64,000 nt of DNA from Bradyrhizobium elkanii USDA 76 (GTDB lineage: Bacteria > Pseudomonadota > Alphaproteobacteria > Rhizobiales > Xanthobacteraceae): the NCBI RefSeq assembly GCF_023278185.1, contig NZ_CP066356.1:3464001-3528000 (forward strand). Direction: 5' to 3'. Positions 48,449-57,741 of the stretch are shown one piece after another. The notes under the pieces are model-generated. The model was not told where the DNA came from, did no database searches, and saw nothing but the letters and a program-made list of their open reading frames with translations. Position numbers and translations under genes: made by a program. Within the stretch, counting starts at the first letter, position 1, and every line of letters begins with the position of its first letter.

Positions 48449-49410
48449 TTTGATCCTGGGACTTCGATCGGCTCAGCGCCCTTGGCGGCTTTCTCGGCAC
48501 TCAATATCCAGACGAGACCGCCAAACACACCGACCACGAACGATACCGCGCCGAACAACAGGGAGATGTTGATGCCTTCATTGGCGATCAATCCAGCGTA
48601 GCCGAACGCCAGCGCCATCGTAGCCTCGCGCACGCCCCAGCCGGCGATCGAGATCGGCATCATCGTGATCAGCATCACGGGCGGCAACAACTGGAAGATC
48701 TGGCCGAAGGTGACGGGGGCGGTGATCGACTTGATCACGCACCAGGCGATCACGACGGTCACGACGTGAATGGCGATCGAGAGGGTTGCGACCCTCAATC
48801 CGTGCTTGCGGCTGAACAGCACCCGGTTCGCGATGACCGCGCAGGCGTAGATGTGATGTGTTGCCCACCATTGCTTCAGCCAGGCCCATGGCAACACGCC
48901 GATCAGCAGGAAGCCAAATCCGGCCGCGAGTGCGGCGAGGTCAAGAAGCAGCAACGCCATCCAGCCGTGGGAATCGGAAATCAGCCGATAACTCCAGGGC
49001 AGGGTGGCGGCGATGACGACGGCAAGAGCGATCAGTCCGATCGCGCGGTCGACGAAAATCGAATAGGTGGCTGCGCGCCAGCCCGCACCGGCGCGCGCGA
49101 CGAGCCAAAGCCGGACCGCGTCGCCGCCGATCGAGGACGGCAGTGTCTGGTTGAAGAAGGTGCCGATCACATTGAAGCGCATGGCTTGGCCGGTCTTCAG
49201 CGGGGCGCCGCACTCCACGCTGATCTCCCGCCAGCGCAGCACCCCGAGGAAGATCTGCAGGAACGTGACCGCGATCGCGAGGCTGAGCCAGCCCAAGCTC
49301 TCGACCTGGATACGGGAGGCAAGGTCGTACAGATTGACCTTGCGCAGCGAGAAATAGAGCAGCGCGGCCGAGATCAGGATCTTGACGGTCGAAAGCAGGA
49401 TTCGGCGCAT
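48445..49410 (-). CDS. Lysylphosphatidylglycerol synthase transmembrane-region protein (UPF0104)
   Basis: 321 aa with about eight helices. Family segments: LRWREISVECGAPLKTGQAMRFNVIGTFFNQTLPSSIGGDAVRLWLVARAG, near residues 60-110, then SIFVDRAIGLIALA. This is the flippase-like half of MprF without the synthase part; stand-alone members often sit in polysaccharide clusters, with a proposed lipid-translocating role. Co-transcribed with the sugar-1-P transferase through a GTGA overlap. Confidence 0.85.
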   Translation of the reverse strand: MRRILLSTVKILISAALLYFSLRKVNLYDLASRIQVESLGWLSLAIAVTFLQIFLGVLRWREISVECGAPLKTGQAMRFNVIGTFFNQTLPSSIGGDAVRLWLVARAGAGWRAATYSIFVDRAIGLIALAVVIAATLPWSYRLISDSHGWMALLLLDLAALAAGFGFLLIGVLPWAWLKQWWATHHIYACAVIANRVLFSRKHGLRVATLSIAIHVVTVVIAWCVIKSITAPVTFGQIFQLLPPVMLITMMPISIAGWGVREATMALAFGYAGLIANEGINISLLFGAVSFVVGVFGGLVWILSAEKAAKGAEPIEVPGSK

Positions 49411-49763
49411 TTCCGTTCGCGCTGCCAGGTTTCAGAATGTGTCAAAAACAGCGCAAAACGCTTTCGCGCGCCCAAATTCGCCGCCTTGGTATTGTTTCCG
49501 CGCCGATCTGGCAATACCCGTACTGGTCCCTATTGCGGCAGGCGCGAAGGGGCGGCTAAAGAGGCCGGAACCGGGGACGGCCGGCCACTCACCGGGGGTT
49601 TACGTTACCGCTAAAATCCGACCAGACGCGCGGGGGGCGCGTGCTACTGCTTGGATAGTGCTTCCGAGGCAACAGGGCCGCCGGCCGCGACGGCCTGGGC
49701 CGATTTGGTGTGTCGTCCGCAGGCGGATACGACAGGACTTGCACGACAGGATTTGAGGCATCG
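49411..49763. other. Divergent intergenic region before the mannose-1-phosphate guanylyltransferase gene
   Basis: 353 bp with no supportable gene. There is an inverted repeat GTCGT-CCGC-AG-GCGG-AT-ACGAC (49712-49733) and GAGG before the ATG at 49764. It presumably holds promoters for both directions. Confidence 0.5.
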
Positions 49764-51176
49764 ATGGATCGACGAATTATTCCCCTAATCATGTGCGGCG
49801 GCGCGGGCACGCGGTTGTGGCCGGCGTCGCGCGAGGTGCATCCGAAGCAGTTCCTGTCGCTGTTCGGGGCGCGCTCGACCTTCCAGGAGACGCTGCTGAG
49901 GGTTTCCGATGCCGGCCTGTTCGAGCGTCCGATCGTGATCACCAACGAGGCCTATCGCTTCATGGTGCTGGAGCAACTGGCCGAGATCGGCCGCGAGGCC
50001 GACGTGCTGCTGGAGCCGATGCGCCGCGACTCGGGGCCGGCGATCGCGGCCGGTGCGGCGTTCGCGCAGAGCCGCGACAGCGAAGCGATCGTGCTGGCGC
50101 TGGCCGCCGACCATCTGGTGCGGGACACCGCGGCCTTCGTCGCCGCGTGCCGCGGCGGGTTGGTGGCCGCGGACGCCGGCCGCATCGTGACGTTCGGCGT
50201 CAAGCCGGAGCGGCCGGCTACCGAATACGGCTACATCAATCCGGGTGAGGCGGTCGCCGGCGAGGTGCGCACGGTGGCGAAATTCGTCGAGAAGCCGGAT
50301 GCCGCGACGGCGGCGGGCTATATCGATGCAGGTTATCTCTGGAACAGCGGCAACTTCATGTTCCGCGCCGGCGTGCTGCTCGACGAGTACCGCAATGTCG
50401 ATGCGGACAGCGTGGCATCGGTGGAGCAGTCGGTTGCGTCGGCGGCGCGCGATCTCGGCTTCATCAAGCTCGATGCGCAGGCCTTCGGCGCGGCGAAGGC
50501 GATCTCGATCGACTACGCTGTGATGGAGAAGACTTCGCATGCCGCGGTGGTGCCGGTGGCGTGCGGCTGGTCCGACATCGGCTCGTGGCGCCAGGTCTGG
50601 GAGCTCGCCGACAAGGACAGCCTCGGCAACGCTTCGCGCGGCAAGGCGGTGTTCGAGGACTCCCGCAATTGCAACGTCTCGACCGACCGGGCGCTGGTTG
50701 CGCTCGAAGGCGTCGACGATCTCGTCGTGGTCGCGACCCAGGATGCCGTGCTGGTGTCACGGCAGAAGGACGCCAACGGGCTGAAGCGGCTGGTCGCGAA
50801 ATTGAAAGTGGCGGCACCGGAGGTGACCGAGAACCACATCAAGGTGCATCGCCCCTGGGGCTCCTATCAGTCGGTCGACAATGGCGATCGCCACCAGGTC
50901 AAGCGGATCGTCGTCAAGCCGGGCGGACGGCTGTCCCTGCAGAAGCACCATCACCGCTCCGAGCACTGGATCGTGGTGCGCGGCACCGCGCAGGTCACCG
51001 TCAACGAGCTGATCAAGACGGTGCACGAGAACGAATCGATCTACATCCCGATCGGCGCGGTGCACAGGCTGGAGAACCCGGGCAAGATCCAGCTCGAGCT
51101 GATCGAGGTGCAGACCGGCAGCTACCTCGGCGAGGACGACATCATTCGCATCGAGGATGACTATCGGCGCACCTGA
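49764..51176 (+). CDS. manC: Bifunctional mannose-1-phosphate guanylyltransferase/mannose-6-phosphate isomerase (type II)
   Basis: 470 aa from the ATG at 49764 (GAGG five bases upstream). The N-terminal nucleotidyltransferase has LIMCGGAGTRLWPASREVHPKQFLSL. The C-terminal cupin (HRPWGSYQSVDNGDRHQVKRIVVKPG, then LQKHHHRSEHWIVVRGTA) has the metal ligands of type II isomerases. It makes GDP-mannose, used for mannose in the core, in O-antigen, or in lipid A of Bradyrhizobium. Confidence 0.93.
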   Translation: MDRRIIPLIMCGGAGTRLWPASREVHPKQFLSLFGARSTFQETLLRVSDAGLFERPIVITNEAYRFMVLEQLAEIGREADVLLEPMRRDSGPAIAAGAAFAQSRDSEAIVLALAADHLVRDTAAFVAACRGGLVAADAGRIVTFGVKPERPATEYGYINPGEAVAGEVRTVAKFVEKPDAATAAGYIDAGYLWNSGNFMFRAGVLLDEYRNVDADSVASVEQSVASAARDLGFIKLDAQAFGAAKAISIDYAVMEKTSHAAVVPVACGWSDIGSWRQVWELADKDSLGNASRGKAVFEDSRNCNVSTDRALVALEGVDDLVVVATQDAVLVSRQKDANGLKRLVAKLKVAAPEVTENHIKVHRPWGSYQSVDNGDRHQVKRIVVKPGGRLSLQKHHHRSEHWIVVRGTAQVTVNELIKTVHENESIYIPIGAVHRLENPGKIQLELIEVQTGSYLGEDDIIRIEDDYRRT

Positions 51177-51425
51177 GGCGAACGGGCCCCGCGCTAGATC
51201 GAGTCGCGGGCGATGTAACTCTTTGAATCAAAACGTGTCCGGATTTCGCCGTTGGCATTCGCCACATTTGTGACGCCGTGCTATAGCGGCTGCTAACGAA
51301 GCGGGTCGTGATTTGCGCCAAAGGCGTGGATCGGGCAGAGGGGCCTTGGTGCTGATTCCCTCGGAGCTGGGATGGCTCCCTGAGAAGCCTGGACAACCGC
51401 CAGAACGTTACTTGGGGTCTACGAT
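51177..51425 (+). other. Long leader upstream of the GnnA-like gene, possibly structured
   Basis: 249 bp. There are an inverted repeat CCCGCG/CGCGGG (51188-51210), and, nearer the gene, CTCGGAGC/GGCTCCCTGAG. GGGG precedes the ATG by eight bases. It matches no riboswitch I can name. Confidence 0.35.
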
Positions 51426-52442
51426 ATGAATGCAAAAATGTCCGCAGCCGGCGCGACGGCCGATACCGGCCGCGCATTGCGCGTCGGCGTGATCGGCGCC
51501 GGCGTGATGGGCAGCAACCATGCCCGCGTGCTGGCCGGACTGCCCGGGGTGCTGTTGATCGGCATCGTCGATCCGCTGCCGGAACATCGCACCCGCGCCA
51601 TCGACCTGGTCGGCTGCCGCGCCTTCGAAAGCCTCGATCAGCTGTTCGCCGAGGGCATCGATGCGGTGACGATCGCAGCCCCCACCCATCTGCATCACGA
51701 GATCGCGCTCGCCTGCATCGCGCGCAACGTTCACATCCTAGTCGAGAAGCCGGTCGCATCGACGGTCGAAGAGGGCCGCGAGATCGTCGCGGCCGCCGAG
51801 CGGGCTGGCGTCACGCTGATGGTCGGCCATGTCGAGCGTTTCAATCCGGCGGTCGCCGCGATCAAGAAGGCGATCTCGGGCGAGGACATCCTGTCGATCG
51901 GCATCACCCGGGTCGGCCCGTTCCCGCCGCGAATGTCCAATGTCGGCGTCGTGATCGATCTTGCCGTGCACGACATCGACCTGATCCGGTGGTTCACCGA
52001 GTCCGATATCATCGAGGTGCAGCCGCAGCTTTCGAGCGCCGTCGCCGAGCGCGAGGATATCGCGCTGCTGCAGTTCCGCACCGCTTCCGGCGTCCTCGCC
52101 CATATCAACACCAACTGGCTGACGCCGTTCAAGGCGCGCAACGTGACGGTCGCAACCCGCGGCAAGTATGTGATGGGCGATCTGCTCACGCGTCAGGTCA
52201 CCGAATGCTTCGGCTTCAAGCCGGACGGCAGCTATTCGATGCGTCATCTGCCGGTCGGTCACGACGAGCCGTTGCGCGCCGAACTGATCGCCTTCCTCGA
52301 TGCCGTGCGTGGCGGCAAGCTGCCGGCAGTGTCCGGCGACGAGGGCGTGGCGAGCCTCGAGATCGCGATCCGCTGCCTGGAATCGCCCGCCAGGCCCGCC
52401 GCCTCGACGATGCGCAAGGGGCCGCGCCGCATCGCCGGCTGA
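51426..52442 (+). CDS. Gfo/Idh/MocA-family oxidoreductase, GnnA-like UDP-GlcNAc 3-dehydrogenase
   Basis: 338 aa. The NAD-binding site is LRVGVIGAGVMGSNHARVLAGLPGV; EKPVASTVEEGREIV (catalytic Lys of EKP) and GHVERFNPAV match the family. The next gene is a PLP sugar aminotransferase; this pairing equals GnnA/GnnB, which convert UDP-GlcNAc to UDP-2,3-diamino-glucose for amide-linked lipid A, as well as WlbA/WlbC-like pairs in O-antigen. The known 2,3-diamino sugar in Bradyrhizobium lipid A favours the former. Specificity cannot be read from sequence. Confidence 0.8.
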   Translation: MNAKMSAAGATADTGRALRVGVIGAGVMGSNHARVLAGLPGVLLIGIVDPLPEHRTRAIDLVGCRAFESLDQLFAEGIDAVTIAAPTHLHHEIALACIARNVHILVEKPVASTVEEGREIVAAAERAGVTLMVGHVERFNPAVAAIKKAISGEDILSIGITRVGPFPPRMSNVGVVIDLAVHDIDLIRWFTESDIIEVQPQLSSAVAEREDIALLQFRTASGVLAHINTNWLTPFKARNVTVATRGKYVMGDLLTRQVTECFGFKPDGSYSMRHLPVGHDEPLRAELIAFLDAVRGGKLPAVSGDEGVASLEIAIRCLESPARPAASTMRKGPRRIAG

Positions 52443-52475
52443 TTTTCATTCATTCAACACGTGCAAAGAGCTTCC

Positions 52476-53627
52476 ATGAACCAGCATATGCAGCTTGAGC
52501 CCATTCCCTTCATCGATATCGCCGCGCAGCGCCGGCGGCTCGGCAAGTCGGTCGATGACGCGGTCGCGCGCGTGCTTGACCATTGCCAGTTCATCAACGG
52601 TCCCGAAGTGACCGCGCTGGAGAAGGCGCTGGCGGAATACAGCGGCGCAAAGCATGTGGTCAGCTGTGCGAGCGGCACCGACGCGCTCTTGATGGTCCTG
52701 ATGGCGAAGAATGTCGGGCCGGGCGACGCGGTGTTGTGCCCGACCTTCACCTTCTGTGCGACCGGCGAGGTCGTGACGCTGACCGGAGCGACGCCGGTTT
52801 TCGTCGACGTCGATGAGGGGACCTTCAACATCGACGTCAACTCGCTCAAGCGCGGCATCGCGACGGCGCGCGCGCGGGGGCTGAAGCCGGTCGCCGTGAT
52901 CCCGGTCGACCTGTTCGGCCAGAGCGCCGATCACGATGCGATCGGCGCGGTCGCCGAGGCCGAGGGCCTGTTCGTGCTCGATGACGCCGCGCAGGGCTTT
53001 GGCGCGACCTACAGGAACCGCAAGCTCGGCACCTTCGGGCTCGCGACCGGGACCAGCTTCTTCCCGGCCAAGCCGCTCGGCTGCTTCGGCGACGGCGGCG
53101 CGATCTTCACCGACGACGAGGAACTCGCACGCACCCTGCGCAGCATCCGCGTGCACGGCCAGGGCTCGGACAAGTACGACAACGTGCGGCTCGGCCTCAC
53201 GGCGCGGCTCGACACCATGCAAGCGGCGATCCTGCTCGAGAAGCTGAAGATTTTCGACGACGAGATCGCGGCGCGCAACAAGGTGGCGGAGCGCTATTCG
53301 CGCGCGCTCGGCAACCTCGTCGCGGTGCCGCGCCTTGCCCCGGGCTGTACCTCGGTGTGGGCGCAATACACCATCCGTCTGTCCGACGGCATCTATCGTG
53401 ACACCTTCGCGGCTGCCCTGAAGGCGCAGGGCGTCCCGACCATGATCTACTATCCCAAATCGGTGCACCAGCAGACGGCCTACAGCCACTATCCGGTTGC
53501 CGACGGCGGCCTGCCAGTCAGCGAGCGCCTGTCCAAGGATGTCATCGCCCTGCCGATGCACCCCTATCTCGACGAGGCGACGCAGGACCGCGTCATCGCG
53601 GCTGTGCGCAGCGCACTTTCGGCCTGA
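52476..53627 (+). CDS. DegT/DnrJ/EryC1 sugar aminotransferase, GnnB-like
   Basis: 383 aa from the ATG at 52476 (AAAGAG upstream). It has the fold-type I aminotransferase layout: PFIDIAAQRRRL at the start, CASGTDALLMVLMA (PLP phosphate), VLDDAAQGFGATY (Asp) and FPAKPLGCFGDGGA with the PLP Lys199. It would aminate the 3-keto sugar from the preceding oxidoreductase, probably with glutamate. 33 bp behind it, one operon. Confidence 0.85.
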   Translation: MNQHMQLEPIPFIDIAAQRRRLGKSVDDAVARVLDHCQFINGPEVTALEKALAEYSGAKHVVSCASGTDALLMVLMAKNVGPGDAVLCPTFTFCATGEVVTLTGATPVFVDVDEGTFNIDVNSLKRGIATARARGLKPVAVIPVDLFGQSADHDAIGAVAEAEGLFVLDDAAQGFGATYRNRKLGTFGLATGTSFFPAKPLGCFGDGGAIFTDDEELARTLRSIRVHGQGSDKYDNVRLGLTARLDTMQAAILLEKLKIFDDEIAARNKVAERYSRALGNLVAVPRLAPGCTSVWAQYTIRLSDGIYRDTFAAALKAQGVPTMIYYPKSVHQQTAYSHYPVADGGLPVSERLSKDVIALPMHPYLDEATQDRVIAAVRSALSA

Positions 53628-53670
53628 TAGGAAACTTTTTCAGACCGCAATCATGCGCTAGAAGCAGCGT

Positions 53671-55200
53671 ATGCTTGGGCGCATATTCACCGTCGGCGGC
53701 TATACCCTGCTATCGCGGGTCACCGGGTTCGCGCGCGACATTATGCTCGCGGCAATCCTCGGTGCCGGACCGGCTGCCGACGCCTTCTTCGTGGCGCTGC
53801 GGCTGCCCAATCATTTCCGCGCGATCTTCGCCGAAGGCGCCTTCAACGCCGCCTTCGTGCCGGCCTATGCCCACGTCCATGGCGAGCGCGGCGAAGCGTC
53901 GGCACGGCTGTTCGCCGACCGCATCTTCACGCTGCTGTTCGCCTCGCAGGTGATCCTGCTGGCGGTGGCGACGGCGTTCATGCCGCAGGCGATGAGCATC
54001 CTCGCGCCGGGCTTCACCGAGGACGCGGCGCAGCGCAAGCTCGCGATCGAGCTGACGCGGATCACGTTTCCCTATCTGCTCCTGATCACGCTGGTGACGC
54101 TCTATGGCGGCATGCTCAATGTGATGCATCGCTTCGCCAGCGCTGCCGCGGCGCCGATCTTCCTGAACCTCGCCATGATGATGACGCTGGCGCTCGCGGC
54201 GTTCTTCCCGAGCGCGGGCCATGCCGCGGCCTGGGGCGTGCTGATCTCGGGCTTGCTGCAATTCTTCCTGCTCGCCGGCGACCTCGCGCGCCATGGCGGC
54301 CTGCCGCGGTTCGCGCCCTTGCGGCTCGACGAGGACGTTCGCGGCTTCTTCCGCGCGCTGGGGCCGGCGACGCTGGGCTCGATGGGCACGCAGGTGGCGC
54401 TGTTCGCCGACACCATCATCGCGACCTTCCTCCCAGCGGGCGCGCTCTCGGCGCTCTATTATGCCGATCGCCTCAATCAATTGCCGATCGGCGTGATCGG
54501 GATTGCGATCGGCACCGTGCTGCTGCCGGAGATGTCGCGGCGGCTGAGCGCCGACGATCACGCCGGCGCGATGGCGGCGCAGCGCCGCGCCTTCGATTTC
54601 ACGCTGCTGTTCTCGGTGCCGTTCGTGGCGGCGTTCCTGACGGTCGCCGATCCGATCATGCGCGCGATGTTCGCCCGCGGCGCCTTCTCCAAGGCCGATG
54701 CGGCAAGCGCCGGCGCCACGCTCGCAGCCTACGCGGTGGGGCTCATTCCGTTCGTGATGATCCGCAGCGCGGTTGCGACCTTCTACGCCCGTAAGGACAC
54801 CGCAACGCCGGTAAAAGCGGCGCTGACCGGGGTCGCGGTCAACGTCGCGCTGAAGATCGCGCTGGTCGGCACGCTGGCGCAGGTCGGGCTCGCGCTCGCG
54901 ACCGCGATCGGGGCCTGGGTCAATCTGCTGCTTGTGCTGATGTTTGCCGTGCGCCGCGGCTACCTCGCGCTCGATCGCGCGCTGATCCGCTCATTCGGCA
55001 CCTTCGCGCTGTGCGGCGCGCTGCTCGCGGTCGCGCTGTGGCTGACCTCGCATTTCGCGGTGGTGTGGTTCGCGCCGATGCAGATCTTTCGCGACGAACT
55101 GATCCTGCTGCTGCTGATTGCGGTCGGCGTCTTCGTCTATGCCCTCTCGATCCTCACGCTGTTCGGCCGCGGCTGGTTGTTCGCGCTCCGCCGCGTATAG
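53671..55200 (+). CDS. murJ: Lipid II flippase MurJ (MviN)
   Basis: 509 aa, 14 hydrophobic helices of the MOP superfamily. N-terminal FTVGGYTLLSRVTGFARDIMLAAILGAGPAADAFFVALRLPNHFRAIFAEGAFNAAFVP is the MviN signature, including the essential Arg in helix 1-2 and the RxPN motif. It flips lipid II for peptidoglycan. Downstream of the sugar aminotransferase gene by 43 bp; no strong Shine-Dalgarno. Confidence 0.95.
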   Translation: MLGRIFTVGGYTLLSRVTGFARDIMLAAILGAGPAADAFFVALRLPNHFRAIFAEGAFNAAFVPAYAHVHGERGEASARLFADRIFTLLFASQVILLAVATAFMPQAMSILAPGFTEDAAQRKLAIELTRITFPYLLLITLVTLYGGMLNVMHRFASAAAAPIFLNLAMMMTLALAAFFPSAGHAAAWGVLISGLLQFFLLAGDLARHGGLPRFAPLRLDEDVRGFFRALGPATLGSMGTQVALFADTIIATFLPAGALSALYYADRLNQLPIGVIGIAIGTVLLPEMSRRLSADDHAGAMAAQRRAFDFTLLFSVPFVAAFLTVADPIMRAMFARGAFSKADAASAGATLAAYAVGLIPFVMIRSAVATFYARKDTATPVKAALTGVAVNVALKIALVGTLAQVGLALATAIGAWVNLLLVLMFAVRRGYLALDRALIRSFGTFALCGALLAVALWLTSHFAVVWFAPMQIFRDELILLLLIAVGVFVYALSILTLFGRGWLFALRRV

Positions 55201-55328
55201 TTTTGCCTGTCAAATCAAATGCATAGGAGGCGGCTGTGGGATAGCGCCGCGCGCGGCGGAAAGCGGTTTGCGCTTCGCTGACAACCACGCCAATATGCAC
55301 GCAAACAACCAAGGCAATTGGAGAGACG

Positions 55329-57638
55329 ATGGCAGCTCCCATCAAATTTGGCGTCGGACAAAGTGTGCGGCGCAAGGAGGACGACGCTCTGATTCGCGGC
55401 AGGGGCCGCTACACCGACGACGTTGCGCCGTCTCCCGCATTGCACGCTCTGATGCTGCGTTCGCCGCATGCGCACGCGACCTACACGATCGATGCCGGCA
55501 AGGCCCGCGGCATGCCCGGCGTGGCGCTGATCCTGACCGCCGCCGACGTCGCCGATCTCGGCGGCCTGCCGTGCCTGTTCAATCTCGAAACCGATCCGTT
55601 CACCGCACCGCCTTATCCGATCCTCGCCAAGGACGAGGTGCGCCATGTCGGCGACGCGGTAGCCTTCGTGGTCGCCGATACCGTCGATCATGCCCGTGAC
55701 GCGATCGAGGCGATCGACGTCAAATGGACGCCGCTGCCGGCGGCGGTCGGCCTCGTCAATGCGGTGAAGAAGGACGCGCCGCAGGTCTGGCCGGACAAGC
55801 CCGGCAATGTGCTGTTCGACGTCTCGATCGGCGACAAGAAGGCCGCCGAGGACGCGTTCGCCAAGGCGCATGCGGTGGCCGAGATCACCATCGTCAATCC
55901 GCGCGTCATCACCAATTTCATGGAGACGCGCGCCGCGGTCGCGGAATACGACGCCAAGAAGGATCATCTGACGCTGACGATCGGCAGCCAGGGCAGCCAC
56001 CGCCTGCGCGAGATCCTCTGCGACATGATCCTGAAGATGCCGAAGGAGAACATGCGGGTGATCTGCCCGGATGTCGGCGGCGGTTTCGGCACCAAGCTGT
56101 TTCCCTATCGCGAATATGCGCTGATCTCGGTCGCCGCGCGCAAGCTCAAGAAGAGCATCAAATGGACGGCCGAGCGCTCCGACCACTTCATGGGCGACGC
56201 GCAGGGCCGCGACAATCTCACCACCGCGAAGATGGCGCTCGCCGAGGACGGCAAATTCCTCGGCATGGATGTCGACCTGATGGGCGACATGGGCGCCTAT
56301 CTCTCGACCTTTGCGCCTTACATCCCGCATGGCGGCGCCGGCATGCTGCCGGGCCTCTATGACATCCAGGCCTTCCACTGCCGGGTCCGCACCGTGTTCA
56401 CCAACACGGTGCCGGTCGATGCCTATCGCGGCGCCGGCCGCCCGGAGGCCGCCTATGTCATCGAGCGCCTGGTCGATGCCGCCGCGCGCAAGCTCGGCAA
56501 GACGCCGGACGCCATCCGGCGGAAGAATTTCATTCCGCCGAAGTCGCTGCCCTACACGACCGCGACCGGCAAGGTGTACGACTCCGGCGACTTCGTCGCA
56601 CACATGAAGCGCGCGATGGAAATTGCCAACTGGAAGGAATTTCCGAAGCGCGCCAAGGCGGCCAGAAAGGACGGCCTGGTGCGGGGCATCGGCATGGCGA
56701 GCTATGTCGAGGTCTGCGGCACCATGGGCGAGGAGACCGCCAATGTGGCGCTCGATCCCAATGGCGATATCTCGGTCCTGATCGGCACGCAGTCGAGCGG
56801 GCAGGGCCACCAGACCGCCTATGCGCAGATCGTCGCCGAGCAGTTCGGCGTGCCGCCCGAGCGCGTGCATGTGCTGCAGGGCGATACCGACAAGATCGCG
56901 ACCGGCCTCGGCACCGGCGGCTCGGCATCGATCCCGTCCGGCGGCGTCAGCGTGCAGCGCGCGACGCACGATCTCGGCAACAAGCTGAAGGAGCTCGCAG
57001 CGCAGGCGCTGGAAGCCGGCGCCGGCGACCTCGAAATCGCCGACGGCCGCATCCGCATCGCCGGCACCGACCGCTCGATCAGCTTTGCCGATCTCGCCAA
57101 ACGTCCCGGCGGGGATACGTCGAAGATGAATGCGAGCGCGACCTTCGCAAGCGCCGACGGCACCTATCCGAACGGCACCCATCTCGCCGAGGTCGAGATC
57201 GATCCCGCCACCGGCATCATCAAGATCGTCAGCTACGTCATCGTCGACGATTTCGGCGTCACGCTCAATCCGTTGATGCTGGCGGGCCAGGTTCATGGCG
57301 GAGCGATGCAGGGCATCGGTCAGGCGCTGATGGAGCAGGCGGTGTACAGCCCGGCCGACGGTCAGCTCGTCACCGGCACGTTCATGGACTATGCGCTGCC
57401 GCGCGCCTCCGACGGGCCGTCCTTCGTGTTTGAGACCCATAACGTGCCCTGTACGACCAATCCAATGGGTGTGAAGGGCGCGGGCGAGGCCGGCGCGATC
57501 GGCTCGTGCCCGGCGGTTGTCAACGCGATCGTCGAGGGGCTGCATCGCGAGTACAAGATCGACCACATCGACATGCCGGCGACGCCGGAACGGATCTGGA
57601 TCGCGATCCGCGAGGCGCAGCGCCGCCATAATCTCTGA
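55329..57638 (+). CDS. Xanthine dehydrogenase family molybdopterin-binding (large) subunit
   Basis: 769 aa. GGAGAG before the ATG. Aldehyde oxidase/xanthine dehydrogenase a/b-hammerhead domain (RGRGRYTDDV, RSPHAHA) at the N-terminus, then two molybdenum-cofactor domains. The active-site loop is AYRGAGR (365-371), which is form II; true CO dehydrogenase has AYxCSFR. The catalytic Glu720 lies in GVKGAGEAGAIG. No FeS or FAD subunit gene is adjacent, so partners must be elsewhere. There is no export signal. Substrate unknown. Confidence 0.92.
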   Translation: MAAPIKFGVGQSVRRKEDDALIRGRGRYTDDVAPSPALHALMLRSPHAHATYTIDAGKARGMPGVALILTAADVADLGGLPCLFNLETDPFTAPPYPILAKDEVRHVGDAVAFVVADTVDHARDAIEAIDVKWTPLPAAVGLVNAVKKDAPQVWPDKPGNVLFDVSIGDKKAAEDAFAKAHAVAEITIVNPRVITNFMETRAAVAEYDAKKDHLTLTIGSQGSHRLREILCDMILKMPKENMRVICPDVGGGFGTKLFPYREYALISVAARKLKKSIKWTAERSDHFMGDAQGRDNLTTAKMALAEDGKFLGMDVDLMGDMGAYLSTFAPYIPHGGAGMLPGLYDIQAFHCRVRTVFTNTVPVDAYRGAGRPEAAYVIERLVDAAARKLGKTPDAIRRKNFIPPKSLPYTTATGKVYDSGDFVAHMKRAMEIANWKEFPKRAKAARKDGLVRGIGMASYVEVCGTMGEETANVALDPNGDISVLIGTQSSGQGHQTAYAQIVAEQFGVPPERVHVLQGDTDKIATGLGTGGSASIPSGGVSVQRATHDLGNKLKELAAQALEAGAGDLEIADGRIRIAGTDRSISFADLAKRPGGDTSKMNASATFASADGTYPNGTHLAEVEIDPATGIIKIVSYVIVDDFGVTLNPLMLAGQVHGGAMQGIGQALMEQAVYSPADGQLVTGTFMDYALPRASDGPSFVFETHNVPCTTNPMGVKGAGEAGAIGSCPAVVNAIVEGLHREYKIDHIDMPATPERIWIAIREAQRRHNL

Positions 57639-57741
57639 TAAATTGTCGCAGGCGGAATGAAGATTCCGCCTGCGGTGTTTTGCAAACCAGGCCGGCCGCA
57701 GATCGCGGACCGGGACAGAGCGGAATTGAGGGATTTTGCCG

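Noticed and set aside
55215..57629. 804-codon minus-strand frame
   Set aside because: Antisense shadow of the molybdenum-enzyme large subunit.
55329..57638. Carbon monoxide dehydrogenase large subunit (CoxL)
   Set aside because: The active-site loop is AYRGAGR, not the AYxCSFR of genuine CO dehydrogenase, and coxS/coxM are missing.
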